Shown here: in pieces, positions 25,148 to 33,480 of the stretch
Layout: each line of letters starts with the position of its first letter
How positions within the stretch are numbered: the first letter of the stretch is position 1
Source: Cupidesulfovibrio sp000226255
GTDB lineage: Bacteria > Desulfobacterota > Desulfovibrionia > Desulfovibrionales > Desulfovibrionaceae
Direction: 5' to 3'
NCBI RefSeq assembly: GCF_003402415.2
Contig: NZ_AP036014.1
Location: forward strand, 2,108,001 to 2,172,000
DNA: 64,000 nucleotides
The notes under the pieces: model-generated
Database searches by the model: none
What the model was told of the DNA's origin: nothing
The model's input: the letters and a program-made list of their open reading frames with translations, nothing else
Made by a program: the position numbers and the translations under genes

Positions 25148-28100
25148 CTATCCGGCCAATCCGGCCAGCGCCGCCAGTTCGGTGCGCACCTTGTCCAGCC
25201 GCGCACCAAGGTCGCCTTCGGCCTCGGCGGCGGAGCCCGGCACGGCCTCCATGCGCACTTCCAGCGTGGCCGGGGGCACCAGGCGCGCCCTGCCCTGCCG
25301 GGCCGCCACCCACCCCACCAGCCGTTCCGGCGCGATGGCGGTCTGGCGTTCGTCCCAGACCAGGCGCAGCCGCTCGGGATGGATGTCCGCGCGCACCACC
25401 TGCAGGGATGCCAGGAAGCGCTTAAGCACCAGCACGGCCAGGAAGTTGCGCAACTCCGGCGGGCAGGGGCCGAAGCGGTCGCGCAGTTCCATTTCCACGT
25501 CCTGCAACGTGGCGGCGTCCGGTGCGGATGACAGCGCCTTGTAGAACTTCAGCCGTTCGCGGGCGTCGCCAATGTACGTTTCGGGGATGTGCGCTGCAAG
25601 CCCGATGTTCAGTTCCGGCTCCGCCGCCTCGCGCGGCGGGTCGCCCTTCAGGCGTGCCACTTCCTCTTCCAGCATCTCCAGGTACAGGTCGAGGCCCAGG
25701 CGGGTCATGTGGCCGGACTGCACCTCACCCAGGATGTTCCCCGCGCCGCGCAGCCGCAAGTCTTCCATGGCCACCTGGAACCCCGCGCCCAGATAGTCCA
25801 GTTCAAGGATGATGCGCATGCGCTGGCGGGCGTGCTCGGGCAGGCGTTCGGCGTCGGACACCACGAACACGGCGTAGGCCTGCCGGTCCGACCGGCCCAC
25901 GCGGCCGCGCAGTTGGTACAACTGGCCAAGGCCGAACATCTGGGCCTGGTCCACGATGAGCGTGTTGGCGCGCGGAAAATCCAGGCCCGATTCCACGATG
26001 GCCGTGCATACCAGGACATCCAACTCGCCGTGCCAGAACTTGTGCATGGTGTCTTCCAACTCGCGCTCCCCCATCTGGCCGTGGGCCATGCCCACCCGCG
26101 CCGTGGGCACCAGTCCGCGCACGAATTCCGCCACCCGCTCCAGCCCCTGCACCCGGTTGTGCACCCAGAACACCTGCCCCTCGCGAGCGATTTCGCGCTC
26201 CAGGATCTGGCGCAGGGCGTTGGCGTCGCGCTCGATGAGCGCGGTGGCCACTGGCTTGCGTTCCGGCGGCGCGGTCTCGATGACCGACAGTTCGCGAATG
26301 CCCGACATGGACAGTTGCAGGGTGCGCGGAATGGGCGTGGCGGTCAGGGTAAGGGCGTCCACGTTCTTGCGGAACTTCTTCAGCTTTTCCTTGTGGCGCA
26401 CGCCAAAGCGCTGTTCTTCGTCCAGCACCAGCAGTCCCAGGTTGGGCAGTTGCACGTCGTCGGAGAGCAGGCGGTGGGTGCCAATGAGGATGTCGATCTG
26501 CCCGCGCGCGGCGGCTTGCAGCACGTCCTTCTGCTTCTGGCGCGGCACGAAGCGACTCAACATCCCCACGTTGACCGGGAACCCGGCCAGACGGCTGCGA
26601 AAGGTCTGGTAGTGCTGTTCGGCCAGCACCGTGGTGGGGCACAGCAGGGCCACCTGACGGCCTTCGGCGGCGGCGCGGAAGGCCGCGCGCAGGGCCACCT
26701 CGGTCTTGCCGAAGCCCACGTCGCCGCACACCAGGCGGTCCATGGGTTCCGGCTTTTCCATGTCGTCCAGCACGTCCTGGATGGCCCGGGCCTGGTCGGG
26801 CGTCTCCTCGAAGCCAAAGGAAGCCTCGAACTCGCGGTACAACTCGCCCAGCGGGCCATAGCGATAGCCCTTGGCCACCTTGCGGTAGGCGTACATTTCC
26901 ACAAGATCGGCGGCGATCTTCTCGATGGCCTTGCGGGCCTTATCCTTGCTGGCCCGCCAGCCCGCGCCGCCCAGCTTGTCCAGCGCGGGCGCGGCATCGT
27001 CACCGCTGCCCTTGAACCGCTGGATGAGCGACAGCCGGTCAACAGGAAGGTACAGGCGGTCTTCGCCCGCGTATTCCAGCAGCAGGAAGTCGTTGGCCAC
27101 CCCGCCAAGATCCATGCGGTGCAGCCCGCCAAAGCGCCCCACCCCGTAGTCGCGGTGCACCAGCAGGTCGCCGGGCGAAAGGTCGTCGTATTTGTCCAGC
27201 CCCAGGAAGGCCCCGGTGGGCACGCGGGGCTGGCGGTCGGCCTTGGGTTGCAGCACGTCCTCGCCGATGACCAGCACGTTGTCCCACGCAAGGTCGATGC
27301 CCGCGCGGAACGGGGCCACCAGCGCGTACAGGCCCCGGTCGGACGGGGAATAGCGCAGGGCCGGGCGCACGCCGTCCTGTTCGGCCAGCTTCAGGAATTT
27401 GCGGCGACTGCGGTCGCTGGCGAAGCAGAGCACCACCTGCCGCCGTTCGGCGGTCCACTGGCGCAGGGCCGTCACCAGCCGCTGCCACGGCCTGTCGTCG
27501 TCGCCGGGGGTGGGGAACAGGTCGCGGAAGGCGTGCAGCCGCCGTTCCGGCAGGTCCACGCCGGTGCGCTCCACCCCCATGACCAGCCGTTCGAAGTGGG
27601 CCACGGCCTGGCCGCGCCAGGCTGCCTCGGCCTCGTCGGCGTCGCGCAGCACCAGCGCGCGCGGCTGACGCAGGCGGTGCTCGTCGTACTGCCGGTCGAG
27701 GTGCGACTCCCAGTTGGCGCGCGCCGCCTCCAGCGCGGCGGCCAGGTCCGCCCGGTCGGGCAGCAGCCACACGGCGTCGCGGGGCAGCCAGTCTTCCATC
27801 CAGGTGGCGTTCTCGTACCATGCGCCGGGCAGCAGACCGGTCACTTCGCCTTCGGCCATGCGGGCCAGGGCGGCAGCCTGCTCGCCGTCGATGACGCCTT
27901 CCTTGCGCAGCAGCTTCCAACGGCGGGTTGCTGCGTCGCGATAGTCGCGGCTGCCCACCACCGGGGCCACGGGCAGCAGGCGGAATTCCTCCAGGCTGGC
28001 CAGCGAACGCTGGCTGGTGGCGTCGAACAGCCGGATGTCTTCCAGAGTGTCACCGAAGAATTCCAGGCGCAGCGGCTTTTCGTAACCGGGGGGAAAGATG

Positions 28101-28690
28101 TCCAGGATGTCGCCGCGCCGGGCCGCCTCGCCGGGGCGGCTGACCATCTGGGCGCGCTCGAAGCCCCAGTCGATGGCCTGGTCCAGCACCAGTTCCGGCG
28201 ACATGTCCTCGCCACGGGCAAGGCGCAGTTCGTGACGCTCGAAGATATCCACCGGCGGCAGCTTGGGCAGCAGGTTGTCCACCGAGACGATGACGCCGCG
28301 CGGGTGCTCGCGGCGGCTCAGGGCGTACAGGCTGGCCATGCGCGCGGCCCAGGCGGCGCGGCCGCGGGTGCCCGCCGGGTGCTGCGGAAAGACGATCCAC
28401 TGGGCGTCCCAGCGGGCCTGGGTCACGGCCGGGTCCGCGCCGGAAAGCTCCGGCGAGAACAGGGTGGTCAGGGCGCGGGCTTCGGCCAGTTCGGCGGCGT
28501 CACGCACCACCATGACCACGTCGCGCCCGGCATGCATCAGGGCCAGGGCAAGGCGGGCCGTCCCGCCCATGCCGCTGCGGGCCACCTCAATGCGGCAGCC
28601 CTCGCCCGCCGGGACGGGGTGCGCGCCCGTGGCGGCGGGGACGGAAAGCCCGGACGCAGCCAGGCGTAAGGTCAGTTGCTCGAAATTCAC
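25148..28690 (-). CDS. mfd: Transcription-repair coupling factor
   Basis: The 1180-residue SF2 translocase that removes RNA polymerase stalled at lesions and recruits UvrA. Domain order is canonical: UvrB-like N-terminal modules, a CarD-like RNAP-interaction domain (DDLSPGDLLVHRDYGVGRFGG), helicase motif I CGDVGFGKTEVALRAAF near residue 650, motif II LVLDEEQRFGVRHKEKL near 757, motif VI region and a C-terminal TRCF domain. The start is GTG at 28690 (GGAGG five bases upstream; NFEQLTLRLAASG follows), rather than the longer frame to 28963. It is followed by the chaperone lipoprotein gene, 69 nt downstream. Confidence 0.96.
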   Translation of the reverse strand: MNFEQLTLRLAASGLSVPAATGAHPVPAGEGCRIEVARSGMGGTARLALALMHAGRDVVMVVRDAAELAEARALTTLFSPELSGADPAVTQARWDAQWIVFPQHPAGTRGRAAWAARMASLYALSRREHPRGVIVSVDNLLPKLPPVDIFERHELRLARGEDMSPELVLDQAIDWGFERAQMVSRPGEAARRGDILDIFPPGYEKPLRLEFFGDTLEDIRLFDATSQRSLASLEEFRLLPVAPVVGSRDYRDAATRRWKLLRKEGVIDGEQAAALARMAEGEVTGLLPGAWYENATWMEDWLPRDAVWLLPDRADLAAALEAARANWESHLDRQYDEHRLRQPRALVLRDADEAEAAWRGQAVAHFERLVMGVERTGVDLPERRLHAFRDLFPTPGDDDRPWQRLVTALRQWTAERRQVVLCFASDRSRRKFLKLAEQDGVRPALRYSPSDRGLYALVAPFRAGIDLAWDNVLVIGEDVLQPKADRQPRVPTGAFLGLDKYDDLSPGDLLVHRDYGVGRFGGLHRMDLGGVANDFLLLEYAGEDRLYLPVDRLSLIQRFKGSGDDAAPALDKLGGAGWRASKDKARKAIEKIAADLVEMYAYRKVAKGYRYGPLGELYREFEASFGFEETPDQARAIQDVLDDMEKPEPMDRLVCGDVGFGKTEVALRAAFRAAAEGRQVALLCPTTVLAEQHYQTFRSRLAGFPVNVGMLSRFVPRQKQKDVLQAAARGQIDILIGTHRLLSDDVQLPNLGLLVLDEEQRFGVRHKEKLKKFRKNVDALTLTATPIPRTLQLSMSGIRELSVIETAPPERKPVATALIERDANALRQILEREIAREGQVFWVHNRVQGLERVAEFVRGLVPTARVGMAHGQMGERELEDTMHKFWHGELDVLVCTAIVESGLDFPRANTLIVDQAQMFGLGQLYQLRGRVGRSDRQAYAVFVVSDAERLPEHARQRMRIILELDYLGAGFQVAMEDLRLRGAGNILGEVQSGHMTRLGLDLYLEMLEEEVARLKGDPPREAAEPELNIGLAAHIPETYIGDARERLKFYKALSSAPDAATLQDVEMELRDRFGPCPPELRNFLAVLVLKRFLASLQVVRADIHPERLRLVWDERQTAIAPERLVGWVAARQGRARLVPPATLEVRMEAVPGSAAEAEGDLGARLDKVRTELAALAGLAG

Positions 28691-29095
28691 GGTGCCTCCG
28701 TGCCCCCCCGCGCGGGCGGCGTCCGGCGCGCCGCAATCCATTGCGGGCGGGGCGGCCATGGCGCGGGGATCAACGGCAAAAGGCCGCTTCGCCCTGTTGC
28801 CGACAAACGGCGGCAAGGGGGAAGGCGGCATGGATTCCTTGTGGCGCGTGCGGCGCATGCCGCGCGCAGGGCGGGACCTTACCCGGTTCGCCCCCGGCGC
28901 GCAATGGGCGCACGGGGGACGGGACAGGCATGCGCAAGCGTCCCGAGTTCCTGCTTGGAACACGGTGGCCCCAGGCGACCCGGCACCCCATGCTGGCGGA
29001 TACGCACGGGCCGGACAGGCCAGCGGCCCGTGAACAAACGCGCAACGCCCCGATGGCCGAAACCACCGGGGCGCGAACGAAAACGAAGGAAATGC
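28691..29095. other. cheW-mfd intergenic region
   Basis: 405 GC-rich nt with no recognisable gene. An inverted repeat gccccg/cggggc (29046-29073) just after the cheW stop may act as a minus-strand terminator, but the U-tract is poor. I could not place the mfd promoter. Confidence 0.4.
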
Positions 29096-29572
29096 CTAGA
29101 TGTGGCCGAGGACGCTCATGTCGTCGTTGGACAGCAGCTTGTCGAGGTCCAGCAGGATCAGCAAACGATCCTGCAGCTTGCCCACGCCGCTGATGTACTC
29201 CGACTCAAGCCCGGCGACCACGGGTGGCGGCGGCTCGACCGTGCTGGCGGGAATGCGCAGCACCTCGGAGACTGAATCCACCACGAACCCGACGATCATG
29301 TTGTTGATCTCGATGACGATGATGCGGGTATGCTTGTCGTGGCTCTTGGAGTCGAGCCCGAATCTGCGGCGCAGGTCGATGATGGGAATGACCTTGCCGC
29401 GCAGGTTGATGACGCCCTCGACGAATTCCGGCGCGCGGGGAACCTTGGTGATCTCCATGGTGCGGATGATTTCCTGCACCTTCAGGATGTCCACCCCGAA
29501 TTCCTCGTCGCCGATGCTGAACGTGACGAGTTGCAGCAGCTCATCGTCCTGCTTCTTCTGCGTTGCATCCAT
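29096..29572 (-). CDS. cheW: Chemotaxis coupling protein CheW
   Basis: A 158-residue cytoplasmic adaptor linking chemoreceptors to CheA. The whole length is a CheW domain: LVTFSIGDEEFGVDILKVQEIIR, VPRAPEFVEGVINLRGKVIPIIDLRRRFGL, RIIVIEINNMIVGFVVDSVSEVLRI and ISGVGKLQDRLLILLDLDKLLS. AAGGAG lies seven bases before ATG 29572. The gene has its own promoter and no receptor or CheA gene nearby; cheZ lies 24 kb away on the other strand. Confidence 0.96.
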   Translation of the reverse strand: MDATQKKQDDELLQLVTFSIGDEEFGVDILKVQEIIRTMEITKVPRAPEFVEGVINLRGKVIPIIDLRRRFGLDSKSHDKHTRIIVIEINNMIVGFVVDSVSEVLRIPASTVEPPPPVVAGLESEYISGVGKLQDRLLILLDLDKLLSNDDMSVLGHI

Positions 29573-29642
29573 GACCAACTCCTTGGTGCGGGTAGCGACA
29601 GTTGCGGCAGTCCGGGCGAAGAACGCCGCGACCGCATTTAGG

Positions 29643-29671
29643 ATTCTATGCGGAATCATCCTTCAAGGCAA
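29643..29671 (-). promoter_or_regulatory. Promoter of cheW
   Basis: Minus strand: TTGCCT (29671-29666), 17-nt spacer, TAGAAT (29648-29643). Optimal spacing and a 5/6 -10 predict a ~65-nt leader. The -10 sits in a GGATTC...GAATC inverted pair. Confidence 0.65.
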
Positions 29672-29724
29672 GTGACGTGCCCGTGGCATGTTCCTGTCAT
29701 TGGGCCGCTTTCCGGCTACGGGGC

Positions 29725-29753
29725 TTGATAATCACACCGCCGTGGCGTAAAAG
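29725..29753 (+). promoter_or_regulatory. Candidate promoter toward the small gene at 30044
   Basis: TTGATA (29725-29730), 17-nt spacer, TAAAAG (29748-29753). It is about 290 nt from the small gene; the intervening DNA shows no other coding sequence. Confidence 0.45.
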
Positions 29754-30043
29754 GTGGCTGCACAGCCCATTGCCAGTTCGTCTGCCCGTGTACCGGCGCG
29801 TCATCCGCGCGGTGACCGCGTGTTTTCGCGCAGTCCCCGTCGCAGGCATGCACCGGCGGACCGCCGTACCCCCGTTACGGCGACCGGTACGGCGAAAGGT
29901 CACGGGCCGCGCACGGATGCAAACCTGACAAGAACCGATGCGAACCGCCCAGGGTCGTTCAGGGTGCATCCGTGAGAGGCAGGCGGCCGGCCCGGCGACC
30001 GCCCCGGCACCACAACGTCCACCGATGCGGAGGAATGCTGCCG

Positions 30044-30268
30044 ATGGCGCATATGTTCCCCTTCCCCGACGACCTGCCCCTCGCCCTGCAAATAAAGGCC
30101 CTCGGTGATGAGGAGTTGCTGGACTTCTGGGAGGAGACCCAGTTCCTCGAAAAATTCCTTGAAGAAGACTTCAACGTGCAGCCGGAGCACTCGGTTGAGT
30201 ACGAACGGCTGATCCTGCAGGAGTTGCAGTTGCGCTCCTGTAGACGCAGCCTCGACCGTCGCCCGTAA
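30044..30268 (+). CDS. Small acidic conserved-looking protein, 74 residues
   Basis: Unrecognised. The product is short and acidic: an N-terminal FPFPDDLPLALQIKALGDEELLDFWEE stretch followed by a predicted helix (FLEKFLEEDFNVQPEHSVEYERLILQELQLRS) and a basic tail. There is no signal peptide or membrane segment. GGAGG at 30029-30033 suits ATG 30044 (10-nt spacer) or ATG 30053; an ATG at 30035 is too close. It is read toward a very strong bidirectional terminator and stands alone between cheW and ugd. The helical, acidic make-up suggests a regulator or protein-protein adaptor, without further support. Confidence 0.7.
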   Translation: MAHMFPFPDDLPLALQIKALGDEELLDFWEETQFLEKFLEEDFNVQPEHSVEYERLILQELQLRSCRRSLDRRP

Positions 30269-30343
30269 AGGACGGACGGGGCTTCGGGTCGCCGCCGGGA
30301 TCATGCGCGCGACAAGCGCGCACAAGCGATACCGACGCGGCGA

Positions 30344-30391
30344 CGCGTGAAAAGGGCCGCACCCAGAACTGGGTGCGGCCCTTTTCACGCG
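30344..30391. terminator. Bidirectional terminator with a 23-bp perfect stem
   Basis: Arms 30344-30366 and 30369-30391 are exact reverse complements with a 2-nt loop. The inner GC core is flanked by an A4/T4 pair, so either strand shows a GC stem followed by TTTT. It serves the 74-residue gene (+) and possibly ugd (-). Confidence 0.92.
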
Positions 30392-30468
30392 CCTGGGCCA
30401 GGACGACAACGAAGCGCCCGCGCCTTGGGGCACACCGCAGTGCGAGCCCAGCCACCCCGGTACAACAA

Positions 30469-30499
30469 GGCCCCCGCAGGATAACTTCCAGCGGGGGCC
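30469..30499 (-). terminator. Terminator of ugd
   Basis: Nine-bp stem (ggcccccgc / gcgggggcc), 13-nt loop, followed on the minus strand by TTGTTGT. It lies 22 nt past the ugd stop. Confidence 0.7.
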
Positions 30500-30520
30500 C
30501 GATGCATCATTTGCAGTGGT

Positions 30521-31858
30521 CTACAGGCTGGTGGCCCGGCCCACGCAGAAGTAGGCGAAGCCCTGCTCGCCCATGAACGCGGGGGAGTACAGGTTGCGGC
30601 CATCGAACAGCACCGGCGCCGTCAGCAGTTCCTTCACCCGCTCGAAGTCGGGGTTGCGGAACTGGTTCCACTCGGTGACCACCAGCAGCGCCTGCGCGCC
30701 CCGGCAGGCTTCGTACTGTTCGGAAACGATCTCCACCAGCGGGTTGTCGCCGATGAGCTTCGCGGCGTTCTCGGATGCCACCGGGTCGAAGGCCCGCACG
30801 CGCATGCCGTGGACAGTCAGGTCCTTGATGATGGACAGGGCCGCCGCCTCGCGCATGTCGTCGGTATTGGCCTTGAAGGCCAGGCCCCACAGGGCCAGCG
30901 TCTTGCCAGCGACCCCGCCCTGCGGCGCGAAGTAGTCCCGCACGCGCCGGGCCATGGACACCTTCTGGCGGGCGTTGACGTCCTCCACCGCGTCCAGCAG
31001 TTGGGGCACGGCCCCGGCCTCGCGGGCGGTGTGGATCAGTGCCTTGACGTCCTTGGGAAAGCACGAGCCGCCATAGCCCACGCCGGGGTAAATGAAATGG
31101 TAGCCGATGCGCTGGTCCGAGCCGATGCCGATGCGCACCTCGCGCACGTCGGCCCCCACCTGCTCGCAGATACCCGCGATTTCGTTGATGAACGAAATCT
31201 TGGTGGCCAGCATGCAGTTGGCGGCGTACTTGGTCATTTCAGCGCTGCGGGTGCCCATGACGATGAGCTTGTCGCGGCTGCGGGCGAAGGGGGCGTAGAG
31301 CTGGCGCAGGTACTCGGCCGAGCGCTCGTCTTCCGTGCCCACCACCACGCGGTCCGGCTTCATGAAGTCGCTCACCGCGTCGCCTTCCTTGAGAAATTCG
31401 GGGTTGGACACCACGTCGAAGGCGATCTCAGCGCCGCGCGCGGCCAGTTCCTCGCGGATCAGCCCGCGCACCCGGTCGGCGGTGCCCACGGGCACGGTGG
31501 ACTTGTCCACCACGATGAGCGGGCGGTGCATCAGGCGGCCGATCTCGCGGGCCACTTGGTCCACATAGGAGAGGTCGCACGAACCGTCGTCGCGCGAGGG
31601 GGTGCCCACGGTGATGAACACGAACTGGGCGCGCTCAAGGCCCTGTTCCAGGCTGGTGGTGAACACCAGGCGGCCTTCGGCGTGGTTGCGGCGCACCAGA
31701 TCTTCAAGGCCCGGCTCATAAATGTGCACCTTGCCGGCGGTAAGGGTTTCCACCACGGCGGGGTTCACGTCCACGCAGCAGACATTGTTGCCCATTTCGG
31801 CGAAGCAGGCGGCGCTGACCAGACCGACATAGCCGGTGCCGACGATGCAGACGTTCAT
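30521..31858 (-). CDS. ugd: UDP-glucose 6-dehydrogenase
   Basis: Oxidises UDP-glucose to UDP-glucuronate with two NAD+, supplying surface polysaccharide precursors. The 445-residue protein has the Rossmann motif GTGYVG (residues 7-12), the hinge VVDKSTVPVGTA, and the catalytic Cys near residue 262 in YGGSCFPKDVKAL, with the matching Lys/Asn (WGLAFKANTDDMREAA). ATG 31858 has GAGGA five bases upstream. A single gene, divergent from pdxJ; there is no capsule cluster around it. Confidence 0.96.
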   Translation of the reverse strand: MNVCIVGTGYVGLVSAACFAEMGNNVCCVDVNPAVVETLTAGKVHIYEPGLEDLVRRNHAEGRLVFTTSLEQGLERAQFVFITVGTPSRDDGSCDLSYVDQVAREIGRLMHRPLIVVDKSTVPVGTADRVRGLIREELAARGAEIAFDVVSNPEFLKEGDAVSDFMKPDRVVVGTEDERSAEYLRQLYAPFARSRDKLIVMGTRSAEMTKYAANCMLATKISFINEIAGICEQVGADVREVRIGIGSDQRIGYHFIYPGVGYGGSCFPKDVKALIHTAREAGAVPQLLDAVEDVNARQKVSMARRVRDYFAPQGGVAGKTLALWGLAFKANTDDMREAAALSIIKDLTVHGMRVRAFDPVASENAAKLIGDNPLVEIVSEQYEACRGAQALLVVTEWNQFRNPDFERVKELLTAPVLFDGRNLYSPAFMGEQGFAYFCVGRATSL

Positions 31859-32202
31859 GGTATCCTCGTTATGTTTTCGTGCAGGATATGCGGATGTTCG
31901 GAAAATACGCGGGCTCTGGCCATGATATGTCGAACGGCCAGCGGATATACGCACCCTGCCCTACATCGCCCCCCCGCCGTTCGTCAACGGCGGGGCAAGT
32001 GCCGCTCCACCAATATATGGATGATGGTGCAGAAAGGCATGCGCCCGCGCCCCCCCAGATAACCCTGTTCCTGACGCCGCGCCGCCAACCCGCCTCACAG
32101 ACGCCGATCCCAAACGTTGCGTCCCGCGTTGCGCCCTTGACTTCGCGCCCGCCGGGGTGTGAAAATCCGGCACGTTCGGTATGTTCACCCCAAGGAGCCG
32201 CC
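31859..32202. other. Divergent ugd-pdxJ control region
   Basis: 344 nt without a gene. A 10-bp inverted repeat (ccccgccgtt / aacggcgggg, 31972-31995) sits mid-way, between the two divergent genes. Confidence 0.4.
32137..32165 (+). promoter_or_regulatory. Candidate pdxJ promoter
   Basis: TTGACT (32137-32142), 17-nt spacer, TGAAAA (32160-32165), 38 nt before the pdxJ ATG. The -10 is weak. Confidence 0.45.
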
Positions 32203-32928
32203 ATGCCCGTTCTCGTCGTCAACGTGGACCACGTCGCCACCCTGCGCCAGCAGCGCCTCGGCAAGGAGCCGGACCCGCTCACCGCCGCCCACATGGCGGA
32301 ACTGGCGGGGGCGCGCGGGATCATCGTGCACCTGCGCGAAGACCGCCGCCACATCCAGGACCACGACGTGGAACTGATGGCCCGCACCCTGAAGACCCGC
32401 CTGCACCTGGAAATGGCCGCCACCGGGGAAATGCAGGCCATCGCCCTGGCCCGCAACCCGTACATGGTCTGCCTGGTGCCCGAAAAGCGGGAGGAACTGA
32501 CCACCGAGGGCGGGCTGGCCGTGGCCGGACGCGAGGCGTTCCTGAAGGAATACCTGGCCCCCATCCATGGGCGTGGCATCCTGTCCAGCCTGTTCATAGA
32601 AGCGGACGAGGCCCAGGTGCGCGCCGCCGCCGCCGTGGGCTGCCCGTACATCGAACTGCACACCGGCCACTTCGCCGATGCCCCCACCCGCGCAGCGCAG
32701 CGCGCCGAGCGCGACAAGATCGTCCGGGCCATCGGCCTGGCCCGCAGCCTGGGCCTTGCCGTCAACCTGGGGCACGGGCTGAACTACGACAACATTTACG
32801 AGTTCGCGGACGTGCCGGGCATCAGCGAGTTCTCCATCGGCCATTCCATCGTGGCGCGCGCGGTGCTCACCGGCTTTGCGCCCGCCGTGGCCGACATGGC
32901 GGCCATCATAGCCCGGTTTCCCGCCTGA
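32203..32928 (+). CDS. pdxJ: Pyridoxine 5'-phosphate synthase
   Basis: Condenses 1-deoxy-xylulose-5-phosphate with 3-amino-2-oxopropyl phosphate to give pyridoxine 5'-phosphate (DXP-dependent vitamin B6 pathway). The 241-residue TIM barrel shows VNVDHVATLRQQR, HLREDRRHIQDHDV, LHLEMAA, CLVPEKREELTTEGGL, ELHTGHFA and VNLGHGLNYDN, all PdxJ blocks including the catalytic Glu in LEMAA. AAGGAG precedes the ATG. The acpS gene follows after 85 nt, the classic pdxJ-acpS pairing. Confidence 0.97.
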   Translation: MPVLVVNVDHVATLRQQRLGKEPDPLTAAHMAELAGARGIIVHLREDRRHIQDHDVELMARTLKTRLHLEMAATGEMQAIALARNPYMVCLVPEKREELTTEGGLAVAGREAFLKEYLAPIHGRGILSSLFIEADEAQVRAAAAVGCPYIELHTGHFADAPTRAAQRAERDKIVRAIGLARSLGLAVNLGHGLNYDNIYEFADVPGISEFSIGHSIVARAVLTGFAPAVADMAAIIARFPA

Positions 32929-33013
32929 TGGGCACCCGGACGGTCAGTGAAACAGGCAGCCAGACGGTGAATCCGCAGGGGATGCGCCCGCCGGAACGCG
33001 CCGGGGAGGCCGC

Positions 33014-33394
33014 ATGATCGTGGGGCTCGGTATCGACATCGCGGAGATTTCGCGCATCGCCAAGGCCTGGGAACGTCACGGCCCGCGCTTTGCCGCGCGG
33101 GTGCTGCACCCCGCCGAACTGGCCTGCCTGCCGCCCTCGCCCGTGGCCTTTCTGGCCGCGCGCTTCGCCGCCAAGGAGGCTGCCGTCAAGGCGTTGGGCA
33201 CCGGTTTTTCGCAGGGCATCGGCCCGCGCGACATCGAGGTGCGCCCCCTGCCCACCGGCCAGCCCCAACTGGTGCTGCACGGCAAGGCGGCGGACCGCCT
33301 CGCCGCGCTGGGGGCCACCGCAGCCCATGTCTCCCTCACCCACGGCCGCGACACCGCCGCCGCCGTGGTGGTGCTGGAACGCCACACGCCGTAA
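33014..33394 (+). CDS. acpS: Holo-[acyl-carrier-protein] synthase
   Basis: Transfers 4'-phosphopantetheine from CoA to acyl carrier protein. The 126-residue product has the two family motifs: GLGIDIAEISRI at the N-terminus (Mg-binding Asp) and FAARFAAKEAAVKALGTG in the middle (catalytic Glu/Lys), plus VSLTHGRDTAAAVVVLE. GGAGG lies directly before the ATG. It stands downstream of pdxJ and upstream of nnrED on one strand with short gaps, so all three may be co-transcribed. Confidence 0.96.
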   Translation: MIVGLGIDIAEISRIAKAWERHGPRFAARVLHPAELACLPPSPVAFLAARFAAKEAAVKALGTGFSQGIGPRDIEVRPLPTGQPQLVLHGKAADRLAALGATAAHVSLTHGRDTAAAVVVLERHTP

Positions 33395-33480
33395 CGGACG
33401 CATAAAGGCGTTCCGGGTGAAAATCCCCCAAAAAAACGACCAAGGGGCTGACGGTATCCAGACCTGCACAGGAGCCTTCC

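Noticed and set aside
25589..28669. A 1026-codon plus-strand frame
   Set aside because: Antisense to mfd, which has clear helicase motifs on the other strand.
28968..29066. Possible small genes in the cheW-mfd gap
   Set aside because: The open frames have no ribosome site and a composition typical of antisense GC-rich DNA.
31972..31995. Hairpin between ugd and pdxJ as a terminator
   Set aside because: It lies between divergent genes, where no upstream transcript should end, and has no T-tract.
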